A DNA stretch of 64,000 nt from Maridesulfovibrio zosterae DSM 11974 (GCF_000425265.1 NZ_AUDC01000015.1:100218-164217), one strand, 5' to 3'. Positions 1-11,225 are shown, numbered from the stretch's first letter. A program made the numbers and translations. The notes: generated by a model not told the origin, from the sequence alone.

Positions 1-570
1 AAGCTGACATTTTTTATCTTTGAAAAGATGGTAAAAGTCATATCCCTGCAGAATCATGTAGCTGAATTCAGTATAGGAGATACCTACATCCTCACGACCG
101 AAACGACCTTTCACTGACTCTTTAGCAAGCATCCAGTTAACAGTGAAATGTTTACCGATATCACGCAGCATTTCAAGAAATGAAATTTCTTTTGTCCAAT
201 CATAGTTGTTTACAACATCAGCTTTTTCACCAGTGTTGCGTTCGCAAAAAGCTTCAATCTGAGATTTAATATTAGCAGACTGAGACTCAATCTTTTCAAC
301 GGAAGAAAGTTCTCTTTCCTTATCCTTACCACTAGGATCACCGACTCTTCCGGTTGCTCCGCCAAGTAGAAAAAGAGGATTATGCCCAGCCTTTTTCATG
401 CGCACCAGACAAAGCAATGGAACAAGGTTACCGATGTGCAGACTGTCGGCAGTGGGGTCAAATCCACAATACATACTCTGACCGGGGGTATCCAGATATT
501 TACGGACTTTTTCTTCGTCAGAGACCTGATTGACCAGCCCACGCCATTTTAACTCATCAAAAATATTCAT
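1..570 (-). CDS. tyrS: Tyrosyl-tRNA synthetase, N-terminal part (cut by window edge)
   Basis: Charges tRNA-Tyr with tyrosine in the cytoplasm. The 190 visible residues begin MNIFDELKWRG and contain the class I Rossmann core: DPTADSLHIGN (HIGH-box variant ending in Asn), the LLGGATGRVGDPSGK segment, NNYDW, and the tyrosine-pocket stretch SYTEFSYMILQGYD. These match bacterial TyrRS closely. The KMSKS loop and S4-like C-terminal domain lie beyond position 1. The ATG is preceded by AGAGGT at good spacing. It is the last visible gene of the rny-ymdB-tyrS run. Confidence 0.95.
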   Translation of the reverse strand, partial: MNIFDELKWRGLVNQVSDEEKVRKYLDTPGQSMYCGFDPTADSLHIGNLVPLLCLVRMKKAGHNPLFLLGGATGRVGDPSGKDKERELSSVEKIESQSANIKSQIEAFCERNTGEKADVVNNYDWTKEISFLEMLRDIGKHFTVNWMLAKESVKGRFGREDVGISYTEFSYMILQGYDFYHLFKDKKCQL

Positions 571-631
571 ATTAACCTCTTTATTTAATTCATTGCGCTG
601 ATTAAACGCTTTTTCTTAACATTTAAATTAG

Positions 632-1423
632 TTACACACCTGTGATTTGACCAGAATTCCATGTTTCAATAGATGTAGTCCTACCGGAATCTGCATCAAT
701 TTCCACAAGAACTCCCTGTAGCTCGACTGGACCTCCAGCTACTTTCCACTTCTGCGGTAATCCGGTAACGAATCTTTTAATTACCGGATTTGGAGTAAGC
801 CCCAGACATGAATCTATAGGTCCGCACATGCCTGCATCAGTAATATATCCAGTGCCGCCTTCTAAAATTCTGGCATCATTGGTCTGTACATGGGTATGCG
901 TGCCGATGACAACACTGACCCGTCCTGCAAGGTATCGCCCGAGGCACTGCTTTTCAGATGTGGCTTCTGCATGAAAATCAACTAGAATTACTTTCACGTC
1001 TTCAGGTAGATTATTTAAAATTTTATCCGCGGCCATAAATGGACACTCTGCAGGCTGCATAAATGTACGCCCCTGAAAATTTAATACAGCAACAGGCAGG
1101 TCATCATGAATTCTATAAACTGTCCAGCCCCGACCGGGTGATCCTTCAGCGACATTTGCAGGGCGTACAATTCGATCACAGGAATTTAGATATGGATATA
1201 AATTCTGATATTTCCAGATATGATTTCCAGATGTAATGATATCTATACCGCAGCAAAGCAGATCTTTAGCATTTTTAATGGATAGACCTATCCCTTGTGA
1301 GGCGTTTTCACCATTAGCAACAACAAGATCAAGATCATGCTTTTTGCGTAGCGCATTTACCTTGAGAGCAACACCCTTTCGGCCGGGCCTGCCAACGATA
1401 TCACCGAGGAAAAGAATCCGCAT
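632..1423 (-). CDS. ymdB: YmdB-family metallophosphoesterase (2',3'-cyclic nucleotide phosphodiesterase type)
   Basis: A 263-residue single-domain calcineurin-like phosphoesterase of the TIGR00282/YmdB family. Metal ligands are visible in order: GDIVG near the start (Asp), NGENAS (Asn/Glu), SGNHIW (Asn-His), DFHAEATSEK (His) and GTHTHVQTND (two His). Bacillus YmdB hydrolyses 2',3'-cyclic nucleotides and affects biofilm and RNA turnover; the role here is inferred. An in-frame TTG lies just upstream, but the ATG at 1423 is the more likely start. It follows rny on the same strand, an arrangement also known in Firmicutes, which supports a shared role in RNA metabolism. Confidence 0.9.
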   Translation of the reverse strand: MRILFLGDIVGRPGRKGVALKVNALRKKHDLDLVVANGENASQGIGLSIKNAKDLLCCGIDIITSGNHIWKYQNLYPYLNSCDRIVRPANVAEGSPGRGWTVYRIHDDLPVAVLNFQGRTFMQPAECPFMAADKILNNLPEDVKVILVDFHAEATSEKQCLGRYLAGRVSVVIGTHTHVQTNDARILEGGTGYITDAGMCGPIDSCLGLTPNPVIKRFVTGLPQKWKVAGGPVELQGVLVEIDADSGRTTSIETWNSGQITGV

Positions 1424-1465
1424 CAATCTGCTCGCGGGAATATGTTTGTGAAAAAAAGGCGGCTG

Positions 1466-1498
1466 GAAGAAAGGCCCGAAGGGCGATCCCTCCGGGCC
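1466..1498 (-). terminator. GC-rich hairpin between rny and ymdB
   Basis: Arms at 1473-1483 and 1488-1498 form an 11-bp GC-rich stem with a four-base loop. On the minus strand the stem is followed by TTTCTT, so it could act as a partial terminator or a 3'-end stabiliser of the rny message before the downstream ymdB and tyrS. Confidence 0.5.
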
Positions 1499-1514
1499 GC
1501 TGAATAAACTCTAA

Positions 1515-3071
1515 CTATTTAGCATAACCAACGGAACGACGTTCACGGATAACGGTTACACGAATCTGACCTGGATAAGTCATATTGTTTTCAATCTTGG
1601 TAGCAATATCTTTACAGAGCATATGAGTATTATCATCAGTAACTCTTTCAGAATCAACCATAACTCGAATCTCGCGACCAGCCTGAATAGCGTATGCTTT
1701 GGATACTCCATCAAAACTTGTAGCAACATTCTCCAGCTCTTCAAGACGCTTCACGTAGTTTTCAAGAAGTTCTTTTCTTGCACCTGGACGAGCGCCTGAC
1801 AATGAGTCAGCAGCCTGAACAAGTGTGGCCAGAATAGACTTAGGCGGAACATCTTCATGGTGAGCCTGAATTGCGTGGATAATCTCTTTAGATTCACCAT
1901 GCTTTTTGGCAAGATCAGCACCAATTACTGCGTGAGGGCCTTCGATTTCATGGTCAACAGCCTTACCGATATCGTGAAGAAGTCCGGCACGTTTTGCCAT
2001 TTTTTCGTCGATACCAAGTTCAGCAGCCATTATCCCACACAAGAAAGCCACTTCCAGAGAGTGCTGAAGCACATTCTGAGAGAAACTGGTGCGATACTGC
2101 AGCTGACCGATAAGTTTTACAATCTCAGGATGAATTCCATGAACGCCTACATCAAAGGTAGCCTGCTCACCTATTTCACGCAGCTTAACGTCCATTTCCT
2201 GCTCTACCTTGTTCACGATGTCCTCAATCCTTGCAGGATGAATACGGCCATCATGAATAAGTCTTTCAAGAGCCTGCTTAGCTACTTCACGGCGCAGAGG
2301 GCTGTATGCAGATAGAACTACTGTTTCAGGTGTATCATCAATGATCAGATCAACACCGGTTGCAGCCTCCAGCGCCCGGATGTTACGACCTTCACGACCA
2401 ATGATCCGCCCTTTCATATCTTCAGATGGAAGAGTTACAGCGGTAACAGTCTGCTCGTTCACATAATCCCCGGAGTAACGCTGGATGGCGAGAGCAAGAA
2501 TCTTACGAGCCTTGCGAGTACCTTCCTCTTTTGCCTCCATCTCGATTGCACGCACCATTTTGGCAGCCTCGTGACGGGTCCGGCTTTCTATTTCTGTCAT
2601 AAGCTTTTCACGGGCTTCTTCCACGGTCAGTCCGGAAACTTCCTGCAGCTTACGCTCGTGATCATCTTTACGTCTTTCAAGATCCTCGCGGAGCTCTTCG
2701 AGCTTCTTTTCCTGCTTAATCATGCGTTTTTCAAGAGACAAAACTTCTGACTCTTTATTCGCAACTTTTTCAAGCTTCTGCTCTAAACGTTCTTCTTTTT
2801 CCTGGAGACGCTCTTCCTGTTTTTTCAGGCCGCGTTCCATTTCCTTGTACTCGTTTTCCTGCTCTTTTTTGAGCGCATAAACTTCGTCTTTAGCCTGAAG
2901 CTTAATCTCTATTTTCATAGCTTCAGCTTCTTTGCGGGCTTCCTGGACAATCCTGTCAGCCAGCCCCTGTGAATCGGCCAATCGCTTGGAATTCACATAT
3001 CGGTGCAGGGCATAACCGCCTGCGGCACCTAGGGCCATTCCAAATAGAATCAGAAAAAAATCCCCGAACAT
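1515..3071 (-). CDS. rny: Ribonuclease Y
   Basis: Membrane-anchored endoribonuclease that starts mRNA decay. The 518 residues show the full family layout: an N-terminal transmembrane helix (about 3-25), a long charged coiled coil (about 30-200), a KH domain with GRIIGREGRNIRALE (about 222-236), and an HD domain with HSLEVAFLCG and the metal-binding LLHDIGKAVD (about 340-375). The length is typical (about 520). GGAG lies ahead of the ATG. It is located downstream of 6S RNA and zapA and upstream of ymdB. Confidence 0.97.
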   Translation of the reverse strand: MFGDFFLILFGMALGAAGGYALHRYVNSKRLADSQGLADRIVQEARKEAEAMKIEIKLQAKDEVYALKKEQENEYKEMERGLKKQEERLQEKEERLEQKLEKVANKESEVLSLEKRMIKQEKKLEELREDLERRKDDHERKLQEVSGLTVEEAREKLMTEIESRTRHEAAKMVRAIEMEAKEEGTRKARKILALAIQRYSGDYVNEQTVTAVTLPSEDMKGRIIGREGRNIRALEAATGVDLIIDDTPETVVLSAYSPLRREVAKQALERLIHDGRIHPARIEDIVNKVEQEMDVKLREIGEQATFDVGVHGIHPEIVKLIGQLQYRTSFSQNVLQHSLEVAFLCGIMAAELGIDEKMAKRAGLLHDIGKAVDHEIEGPHAVIGADLAKKHGESKEIIHAIQAHHEDVPPKSILATLVQAADSLSGARPGARKELLENYVKRLEELENVATSFDGVSKAYAIQAGREIRVMVDSERVTDDNTHMLCKDIATKIENNMTYPGQIRVTVIRERRSVGYAK

Positions 3072-3257
3072 GCCATTCTCCTTTTATGTTGACAGGCCTA
3101 TGCAGACCTGATTTTTCATTACCGATTATTCATCGGGAAGATTATAACAATCTGCAATGGAGAACAGAAAATAGATAAGGGCTGGTGAGGTGAGAATTTT
3201 AAAAGGCAGGAAGATAAACAAAATCATTAAAATGATTCTGCCCTATTGCCGAGAATC

Positions 3258-3447
3258 CCGTTTGGGGACCCCGGAGATGCCGTGTTGCCGTATAAGTTAG
3301 AACCTAGTCTAACAGGTGGGCGCTGCCCCCGAAGTTTAAGGCTTCCCGGCTAAACCGGGCCTGCACACCACTCCGGTAATGCCTGCTCCCGTACTTTTTA
3401 TATTGGTTCAAAAGCCATAGGGCAATCACGCACTCCCCAGGGAAATT
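3258..3447 (-). ncRNA. ssrS: 6S RNA
   Basis: 6S RNA folds to mimic an open promoter and sequesters sigma-70 RNA polymerase in stationary phase. On the minus strand the region carries the recognised conserved pieces: GAAGCCTTAAA in the middle (complement near 3335-3345) and GGCATCTCCGGGG toward the 3' end (complement near 3269-3281). The 5' segment CCCTGGGGA (about 3435-3443) can form nine continuous pairs, counting G-U, with the 3' segment TCTCCGGGG, making the closing stem. Location immediately downstream of zapA matches the ssrS neighbourhood in many proteobacteria. Exact ends are estimated. Confidence 0.9.
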
Positions 3448-3483
3448 CATTATATCTTATATTGCCGTGCAATGCACAGCTTA

Positions 3484-3732
3484 TCATTTCTCTAACAGCG
3501 CGTTAATCTTATTTTCCATCGTTTCAAGCTTGCGGCTGTGCTCAAGGTAGTCATCGGCAAGACTAAGAGCCAGACATGTCAGCAGCTTTTCTCTACTCAC
3601 ATTTTTACCGCCCCTCACCAGTTCTTCGAATCTATCTTCGAGAACATCTTTTGCGGCTTCAATTCTTTCTTTATCCGCATCAGTCTTAAATGATATTTCA
3701 AGACCTAGTACGGGTATTGTATAGCGGGGCAT
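3484..3732 (-). CDS. zapA: Cell division protein ZapA
   Basis: An 82-residue FtsZ-associated protein that bundles FtsZ filaments at midcell. It starts MPRYTIPVLGLEISFKT, a typical ZapA beta-hairpin head (PVxIxGxxY/F pattern), has the helix ending in LLTCLALSLADDYLEH, and finishes with a short coiled coil. It lies between a ZapB-like gene and 6S RNA on the same strand. The ribosome binding site is weak. Confidence 0.85.
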   Translation of the reverse strand: MPRYTIPVLGLEISFKTDADKERIEAAKDVLEDRFEELVRGGKNVSREKLLTCLALSLADDYLEHSRKLETMENKINALLEK

Positions 3733-3809
3733 ATTTATCTGGCTACCATCATCCTCTAGAATTTTATATAAAACCTGGTCCCGTTTTCAGAACTAGGTAC
3801 AAAAAACTC

Positions 3810-3986
3810 TTAATCGAGAGTACCTTCAACTTTACTCAGGAGACTTTCAATACGTCCACGGACTTCGTCCTTACGCAGCTTCTCCTGCTCAAGTTCCTCA
3901 AGAAGAAAAGCATTTTCCTCTTCAAGTTGCTTAATTTTTTGCAGCATTTTTTCGAAACGTTCTTCCAAGTGAGCGATTATTTCCAT
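3810..3986 (-). CDS. ZapB-like small coiled-coil protein
   Basis: A 58-residue ORF starting MEIIAHLEERFEKML and ending SKVEGTLD, below the usual length cut-off for gene calling. Nearly all of it is a heptad-patterned, Glu/Lys-rich coiled coil, as in ZapB-type proteins (about 80 residues in E. coli) that link FtsZ-ZapA to the nucleoid. No enzymatic motif is present. Immediate location between glmU (31 bp upstream) and zapA (77 bp downstream), same strand, supports a division role. The ZapB label is inferred from architecture and context, not from a distinctive motif. Confidence 0.7.
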   Translation of the reverse strand: MEIIAHLEERFEKMLQKIKQLEEENAFLLEELEQEKLRKDEVRGRIESLLSKVEGTLD

Positions 3987-4017
3987 AGTTCTAACCTAAT
4001 ACCTTATCTTTACAAAA

Positions 4018-5403
4018 TCAAGACTTCTTAGAAGTCCGGGGAATGTTGACCTGTCTGCCTCTAGCAACACCGAGGTCTCCATCTTTAACATTTTTCGTAA
4101 TGGTGGAACCGGCTCCGATAAGCGCTCCTTTGCCAATTATGACCGGAGCGACCAAAGCTGAGTTGCTTCCAATGAAAGCCCCTTCACCTATCACTGTCTT
4201 ATGTTTGTTCTTTCCATCATAATTGCAGGTAATAGTACCTGCTCCAATATTTGCACCTGCCCCGATTTCACTGTCACCGAGATAGGTCAGATGGCTGGCT
4301 TTGGCACCTTTGCCAAGAACAGCCTTTTTCATTTCAACAAAATTGCCGACTTTAGAATCTTCCATAAGAACAGCACCTGGGCGTAACCGCCCATAAGGAC
4401 CAACCATGCAGTTAACACCAACTTCAGCGTCTTCAAGATGACTGTACGCTTTGATCAATGCATTTTCTGCTATATTACTATCCTTAATTCTAACATGAGA
4501 TTGAAGAACAGCACCGCGGCGAATTACAGAATTTCCGTAAATTTCGCAAGGGCCTGTTATTTCAACTCCGGGCTCAATCACAACTCCGGGCCCAACAACA
4601 ACAGATTCCCAATTGTGCAGAGTAACCCCGGACTTAAGCAGTTTTACAGCAGCACGCTCACGTAATTCAGACTCAGCATGTGCAAGCTCAAAGGGATTGT
4701 TAATCCCCATAAGATCAATAGAGTTTCCACAATTGACCGCAGTTACATGCATGCCACATTCAACAGCAAGATCAACTAAATCTGTAATATAATACTCGCC
4801 GCTTTTATTTTCATTGGTAAGCTTACTGAGAAGTCCATCAACTGCCGAAATTTTGAGACAATAAATTCCTGCATTAACTTCACCGCTAACAGGACCGTGA
4901 ACCGCCTCATCAAAATCTTTGGCTTCAACTATTGCAGTAACCTGCCCGGCTTTATTTCTAGTCACGCGGCCGAACTGGCAGGGATCATCAGGAGTAATTG
5001 TCACAAAAGAAAGATCAGCTTGATCTTCTTTAACCGCCTCAAGAAAATCCTTAACGGCAGCTTCACTGATAAGAGGAGTATCACCGTTAATGACAAGACA
5101 GTATTTACTGCCCGTAGCCTTAATACGCTCCCACCCCTGCTGCAAAGCATGACCAGTTCCAAGCTGCTCTGCCTGAAGAACAAACCTGCCCTTCATATCA
5201 GAAAAAGACTCTTCAACATATGAAGAACCGTAGCCGACTATAGTAAAAATATCGTCGCCTAGCGATGGGCGCAAGGCATTATATACATAGTAAAGCATAG
5301 ACTCGCCAAGCAAAGTTTTAAGAACTTTAGGCTTATCTGAATGCATACGTGTCCCTTTCCCACCAGCGAGAACAAGGGCGCAGGCAAACGAATTCGTCAT
5401 CAT
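4018..5403 (-). CDS. glmU: Bifunctional UDP-GlcNAc pyrophosphorylase / glucosamine-1-phosphate acetyltransferase
   Basis: Makes UDP-N-acetylglucosamine for peptidoglycan and lipopolysaccharide. The N-terminal nucleotidyltransferase shows LAGGKGTRM followed by SDKPKVL (about 12-27), QLGTGHALQQG and NGDTPL. The C-terminal half is a left-handed beta-helix with hexapeptide repeats, the acetyltransferase signature HLTYLGDSEIGAGANIGAG (about 370-388) and NYDGKNKHKT. At 461 residues the length is standard. GGAG lies ahead of two adjacent ATGs; the first is used here. It probably shares a transcript with the zapB-like gene and zapA. Confidence 0.97.
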   Translation of the reverse strand: MMTNSFACALVLAGGKGTRMHSDKPKVLKTLLGESMLYYVYNALRPSLGDDIFTIVGYGSSYVEESFSDMKGRFVLQAEQLGTGHALQQGWERIKATGSKYCLVINGDTPLISEAAVKDFLEAVKEDQADLSFVTITPDDPCQFGRVTRNKAGQVTAIVEAKDFDEAVHGPVSGEVNAGIYCLKISAVDGLLSKLTNENKSGEYYITDLVDLAVECGMHVTAVNCGNSIDLMGINNPFELAHAESELRERAAVKLLKSGVTLHNWESVVVGPGVVIEPGVEITGPCEIYGNSVIRRGAVLQSHVRIKDSNIAENALIKAYSHLEDAEVGVNCMVGPYGRLRPGAVLMEDSKVGNFVEMKKAVLGKGAKASHLTYLGDSEIGAGANIGAGTITCNYDGKNKHKTVIGEGAFIGSNSALVAPVIIGKGALIGAGSTITKNVKDGDLGVARGRQVNIPRTSKKS

Positions 5404-5830
5404 ATAATCTCCATATTTGTTACTGGAGAGGTGTTACCAGTTTGCAAGGTCCGAGTAAATGAGCAATAAAACATTATTTAAATTATTTATTACGTATTTC
5501 CAACATGATAAAAAAATATTTACTCAAATAGGATTATAAAGAAAACATCCCGTTAAATATTTACAAATCAATCAACTGATAATTTATTGCAGATTCTTTC
5601 CAAATTTTAAAGACCTATTTCGCTGCATTATTCAACTTCCCCGCTTGTGAACAAAAACATATACAAACCCGGCAACAAAGAAAATCACATTTTTTGTATT
5701 ATCAAGTAATAGCAGAATATTTTGAATAATTTTCTATCTGAAAAGAATAACATGAAATAAAAAAAAGGAGCAGACTGTAATTACAGTCTGCTCCCTAATA
5801 GCCTTGGGGCTTTTAGACGTGAACTAAACT
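5404..5830. other. AT-rich spacer between atpC and glmU
   Basis: About 420 bp without a plausible gene. It holds the atp operon terminator at its right end and must contain the glmU promoter, but I could not pick out a convincing -35/-10 pair in the A/T-rich sequence. Confidence 0.5.
5761..5794 (-). terminator. Terminator of the atp operon
   Basis: A perfect 28-bp palindrome (5767-5794, arms GGAGCAGACTGTAA and its complement) followed on the minus strand by six T residues. It lies 36 bp downstream of the atpC stop codon. Confidence 0.85.
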
Positions 5831-6259
5831 CTAGTGAGTAGTAGATCCAGCCTTTTGTGCCGCATCTTTACAGCTGAGGCGGGCCAGTGCTCTCTGAAGA
5901 GCAGCCTGCGCGCGAGCTGATTCAATACGATCCTGCGCTTTAGCCAAACGAGCCTTCGCTTTATCCTGAGCTTTCTGAGCCCGAGCGATGTCGATCTCAA
6001 CGGCCTTTTCAGCAACTTCGGCAAGAATGGTCACTTTATTGTTTCCAACTTCAGCAAAGCCGCCGGAAACAAAGATATAGTGAGTGCGGTTACCTTCTTT
6101 AAAATAAAGGTTACCAACGCCGAGAGCCGAAAGAAAGGGTATGTGATTGGCCATAATACCAAACTCACCCTCAATCCCGGGAGCGCCGACATAGTCGACT
6201 TCCTGAGAAAGGACCTTGCGATCAGGAGTAACGATTTCCAAAAGGAGCTTACTAGCCAT
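5831..6259 (-). CDS. atpC: ATP synthase epsilon subunit
   Basis: Central-stalk subunit of F1 that couples and regulates rotation. The 142 residues start [14 protein letters not shown], with the family beta-sandwich segments [18 protein letters not shown] and FVSGGFAEV (about 26-75). A C-terminal helical hairpin rich in Ala, Lys and Arg follows. It is the last gene of the operon, 14 bp after atpD and just before the palindromic terminator. Confidence 0.95.
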   Translation of the reverse strand: MASKLLLEIVTPDRKVLSQEVDYVGAPGIEGEFGIMANHIPFLSALGVGNLYFKEGNRTHYIFVSGGFAEVGNNKVTILAEVAEKAVEIDIARAQKAQDKAKARLAKAQDRIESARAQAALQRALARLSCKDAAQKAGSTTH

Positions 6260-6273
6260 AATCGCGTCCTATG

Positions 6274-7689
<1,416 letters not shown>

Positions 7690-7694
7690 CTATA

Positions 7695-8573
7695 TTATCC
7701 TTTCAGCGCTTCTGCGCCGCCGACAATGTCCATAAGATCCGCGGTAATCGCTGCCTGTCTGGTTTTGTTGTAAAGCAAGGTCAGAGTTTCGGTCATATCA
7801 TCGCATGCTCTGGAAGCGTTATCCATTGCAGCCATACGTGCAGCGTGTTCACTGCAGGATGAATCGAGAAGACCGCGATAAACCTGTACTTTAACAAAAC
7901 GGGGCAGAAGCTCCGCGAGAAGACCTTCTACAGAAGGTTCATAAATGTACTCACTAGATGCACCGGATTCAACCTCTTCACCTGCTGCCTCGGAAGACAT
8001 AGGCAGGATCTGGAGTCTGGTCGCAGGCTGACTGGCAACACTTACAAACTTTCCGAAAACAAGGAAAACTTCATCAAGCTCTTCGGTAAGGTAGGCATCG
8101 ATAACTTTATTACCGACTGTGACAGCCAGGTTAAAGTCAAATGAACTCATTTCATCAGCATAAGCCTCGATGATTTCGAACTCACTTTTCTTAACAGCAT
8201 CACGGCCTTTTTTACCTACACAGTAGAACTTTACAGTTTTACCTTCAGCCTTCTTCTCTGCGGCCAGTTTAAGGGCCGAGTTTATCATATTCGTATTAAA
8301 ACTACCGCAAAGTCCGCGATCAGACGTGACAAGTACAATGCCGACAGTCTTGATTTCTTCGTGAACTTCGAGCAGCGGGTGAACTGAAGAGTCAGCACCT
8401 GCTGCCAGATCTCCAAGCATTTCATAGAATTTATCAGCATATGGACGGAAACGCTCAATTCTATCTTGAGCTCCGCGCAGCTTAGCTGACGCAACCATGT
8501 TCATAGCTTTGGTAATCTGCTTAGTCTTTTTAATACTGACTATTTGGTTTTGGACATCCTTAAGAGAAGCCAT
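7695..8573 (-). CDS. atpG: ATP synthase gamma subunit
   Basis: Rotor shaft of F1, 292 residues. It begins MASLKDVQNQIVSIKKTKQITKAM, the typical N-terminal helix that enters the alpha-beta hexamer, contains VTSDRGLCGSFN (about 79-90), and ends with the conserved C-terminal helix ARMAAMDNASRACDDM...NKTRQAAITADLMDIVGGAEAL. GGGAGG lies before the ATG. Confidence 0.97.
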   Translation of the reverse strand: MASLKDVQNQIVSIKKTKQITKAMNMVASAKLRGAQDRIERFRPYADKFYEMLGDLAAGADSSVHPLLEVHEEIKTVGIVLVTSDRGLCGSFNTNMINSALKLAAEKKAEGKTVKFYCVGKKGRDAVKKSEFEIIEAYADEMSSFDFNLAVTVGNKVIDAYLTEELDEVFLVFGKFVSVASQPATRLQILPMSSEAAGEEVESGASSEYIYEPSVEGLLAELLPRFVKVQVYRGLLDSSCSEHAARMAAMDNASRACDDMTETLTLLYNKTRQAAITADLMDIVGGAEALKG

Positions 8574-8588
8574 CAGTACCTCCCAGGA

Positions 8589-10097
8589 TTAAGCTGTGAA
8601 ACCTTTTTTAAACTCTTCCAGAGCGGCCTTCAGCTTGCCTTCGAGATCAGCATCAAGAGCCTGTTTGGTCTTGATTTCTTCCAGAATTTCAGGCTTTGCA
8701 TTAGCAATGAATTCCTGAAGATCATCTTCAAACTTACGAACGGAAAGAACAGGAACTTCATCCATGTAACCGCGAGTACCGGCATACAAAGAGATAACCT
8801 GCTGCATAACGTTCATAGGTTTGTACTGAGGCTGCTTGAGGAGCTCAACCATACGAGCACCACGGTTCAGCTTCTGCTGAGTGGCTTTATCCAGGTCGGA
8901 ACCGAAAGCCGCAAATGCTGCAAGTTCACGATACTGTGCAAGGTCAAGACGCAGAGTACCGGCAACCTGTTTCATAGCTTTAATCTGAGCAGCACCACCA
9001 ACTCGGGAAACGGACAGACCTACGTTAATCGCAGGACGGATACCGGAGTTGAAAAGGTTAGGCTCAAGGTATACCTGACCATCGGTAATGGAAATAACGT
9101 TGGTCGGAATGTATGCGGATACGTCACCGGCCTGAGTTTCAATGATCGGCAAAGCGGTCAATGAACCAGCACCGAGACTATCGTTAACTTTGCAGGAACG
9201 CTCAAGGAGACGTGAGTGCAAGTAGAAAACGTCACCGGGATAAGCTTCACGTCCCGGAGGGCGACGAAGAAGCAGAGACATCTGTCTGTAAGCAACAGCC
9301 TGTTTGGAAAGGTCATCGTAAGCGATAAGAGCGTGCTTGCCGCCGTCACGATAATATTCAGCCATTGTTGCACCGGTATATGCAGAAATAAACTGCAGAG
9401 GTGCTGGCTCAGAAGCTGTTGCAGAAATGATTGTGGTGTATTCCATAGCACCGTGCTTACGCAGAATGTCAGCAACAAGAGCAACAGATGCTTTCTTCTG
9501 ACCGATAGCTACGTAGAAGCAGTGAATACCGGAATCTTTCTGAGCAAGAATTGCGTCAATACAAATCGCAGTCTTACCAACCTGACGGTCACCAATAACG
9601 AGTTCGCGCTGACCACGTCCGATAGGTGTCATAGCATCGATAGCCTTAAGACCGGTGTACATGGGTTCATGTACGGACTTACGAGCAATGATACCTGGAG
9701 CTTTAAGCTCAACAGGACGGGTTTCTGTAGCTTCAATAGGTCCGAGTCCGTCAATAGGCTGTCCGAGAGGGTTTACAACGCGCCCCATAACAGCTGGTCC
9801 AACGGGAACGGAGAAGAGTTTGCCAGTACGTTTTACCGGGTCACCTTCTTTAATGCCTGTGTCATCTCCGAGGAGAGCGACACCGACGTTATCTGCTTCA
9901 AGGTTGAGAACCATGCCCATAAGGCCGCCTGGAAACTCAAGGAGTTCCATCGCCATTGCGTTCTCAACACCATGTACACGAGCGATACCGTCACCAACGT
10001 ACAGTACGGTACCTGTTTCGCTCATCTCGACCTTGGATTCATAATTTTGAATCTGATCTTCAATGATTTTGCTGATTTCTTCCGCTTTAATCTGCAT
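8589..10097 (-). CDS. atpA: ATP synthase alpha subunit
   Basis: Non-catalytic nucleotide-binding F1 subunit, 502 residues from the chosen start. Seen: Walker [10 protein letters not shown], and the ATPase alpha/beta signature [14 protein letters not shown]. The frame stays open upstream to a GTG at 10109, but the family starts like [16 protein letters not shown], so the ATG at 10097, just after the atpH stop codon, is preferred. Confidence 0.97.
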   Translation of the reverse strand: MQIKAEEISKIIEDQIQNYESKVEMSETGTVLYVGDGIARVHGVENAMAMELLEFPGGLMGMVLNLEADNVGVALLGDDTGIKEGDPVKRTGKLFSVPVGPAVMGRVVNPLGQPIDGLGPIEATETRPVELKAPGIIARKSVHEPMYTGLKAIDAMTPIGRGQRELVIGDRQVGKTAICIDAILAQKDSGIHCFYVAIGQKKASVALVADILRKHGAMEYTTIISATASEPAPLQFISAYTGATMAEYYRDGGKHALIAYDDLSKQAVAYRQMSLLLRRPPGREAYPGDVFYLHSRLLERSCKVNDSLGAGSLTALPIIETQAGDVSAYIPTNVISITDGQVYLEPNLFNSGIRPAINVGLSVSRVGGAAQIKAMKQVAGTLRLDLAQYRELAAFAAFGSDLDKATQQKLNRGARMVELLKQPQYKPMNVMQQVISLYAGTRGYMDEVPVLSVRKFEDDLQEFIANAKPEILEEIKTKQALDADLEGKLKAALEEFKKGFTA

Positions 10098-10101
10098 GGC
10101 C

Positions 10102-10653
10102 CTACACACCCCTTTTAATCTGTTCTTTCATCATTTGCAGCTGAGCGCGAATGCTTGCATCAAGAACCTTGTCTCCAACCTTAAGGACAACACCACCGAG
10201 GATATCTTTGTCCATTGCGAACTCAAGTTCGAGTTTGCACTTCAGCTGATCTTCAAGACGTTTCTTAATTTCATCCTGGCGTTTTCCGGCCAGTTTAATC
10301 GCAGTCACGAGTTTGCCACGGACGACACCCTGAACGGTATCCAGCATTCCGGAGAAATCGCTTGCGATTTCTGGAAGTACAGGAAGACGTCCTTTGTCGG
10401 CCAAAAGGCTGCAAAAGTTCTTCACCACAGGTCCTGCCGAGGTCTTCTCAAGCAGTTTCCCAAGCACGGCTTTCTTTTCATCCGCACTGAAAACAGGATT
10501 CTGAAAGAGCCTCAGGGCCTCCGGGGAATCTTTCAGGATCTGGGACAACTCGGACAGTGCCTTACCATACGCCGCAAGATCTTTGTCTCCCTGCTTCTGG
10601 CCAACAGAGAACAGTGCCTTTGCGTATCTGCGTGAGACTATGTTCCCGGTCAA
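10102..10653 (-). CDS. atpH: ATP synthase delta subunit
   Basis: Peripheral-stalk subunit (OSCP), 183 residues. It starts (M)[14 protein letters not shown], the classic delta N-terminus, and has the C-terminal [16 protein letters not shown] segment. The start codon is TTG overlapping the atpF stop (TTGA), so its translation is probably coupled to atpF. Confidence 0.95.
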   Translation of the reverse strand: MTGNIVSRRYAKALFSVGQKQGDKDLAAYGKALSELSQILKDSPEALRLFQNPVFSADEKKAVLGKLLEKTSAGPVVKNFCSLLADKGRLPVLPEIASDFSGMLDTVQGVVRGKLVTAIKLAGKRQDEIKKRLEDQLKCKLELEFAMDKDILGGVVLKVGDKVLDASIRAQLQMMKEQIKRGV

Positions 10654-11225
10654 TTGAGCACCACCTTTGTTAAGTATTCATCCACAAGATTCTCATGCTG
10701 AGCTTTGGTCAGTTTGCTCTTAACGATTTTCTCTGCAGCTTCAATGACTTTATCAGCCATTTCTGCACGCATTTCGTCGAGAGCAATGATGACTTCCTGT
10801 TCAGCGGAGACTTTTGCCTGAGCCTTGATCTGCTCAGCGCTCTGCTCTGCCTTCTGGATAATTGCTGCCTTCATAGCCTCGCCCTGAGATCTGGCTTCGG
10901 AAAGGATTGCTTCCTTTTCCTGTTCCAGATTAGCAATACTCTGCTCGACGTCGCGGAGTTTACTTTCTGCAGCTTCCTTACGGGACTGCAAATCGTTAAG
11001 CTCCTGCTTGATTCCTGCCTGACGACCTTTAAAAAGACCGGCGATTTTTTCACCTGCGAACTTATAAAGGACCCCAAGGACGAGAATCAAGTTTAATACA
11101 CGCCAACCGAAGTTTGCCCAGGGAATCTCGTGTGCCCCCCCTTCTCCGCCACTTGCGTAGGCTGCGCCTGCTGCAAGCAGTACAGAAAGAGTGGCTGTTG
11201 CCATGATCATGTTTTTCCGCTTCAA
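10650..11225 (-). CDS. atpF: ATP synthase b subunit
   Basis: Peripheral-stalk subunit that anchors F1 to the membrane, 191 residues. The N-terminus (about 1-24) looks like a signal peptide ending AGAAYASGGEGG, followed by a membrane segment (FGWRVLNLILVLGVLYKFAG) and a long Lys/Glu/Ala/Gln-rich coiled coil. The start is a TTG preceded by GGGGGG at seven bases; an ATG five codons later has a poorer ribosome site. The extra N-terminal leader is also seen in Desulfovibrio b subunits. Confidence 0.9.
   Translation of the reverse strand: MKRKNMIMATATLSVLLAAGAAYASGGEGGAHEIPWANFGWRVLNLILVLGVLYKFAGEKIAGLFKGRQAGIKQELNDLQSRKEAAESKLRDVEQSIANLEQEKEAILSEARSQGEAMKAAIIQKAEQSAEQIKAQAKVSAEQEVIIALDEMRAEMADKVIEAAEKIVKSKLTKAQHENLVDEYLTKVVLN

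Noticed and set aside
9216..10118. 300-codon plus-strand frame opposite atpA
   Set aside because: Antisense shadow of a well-conserved gene; no motif or ribosome site.
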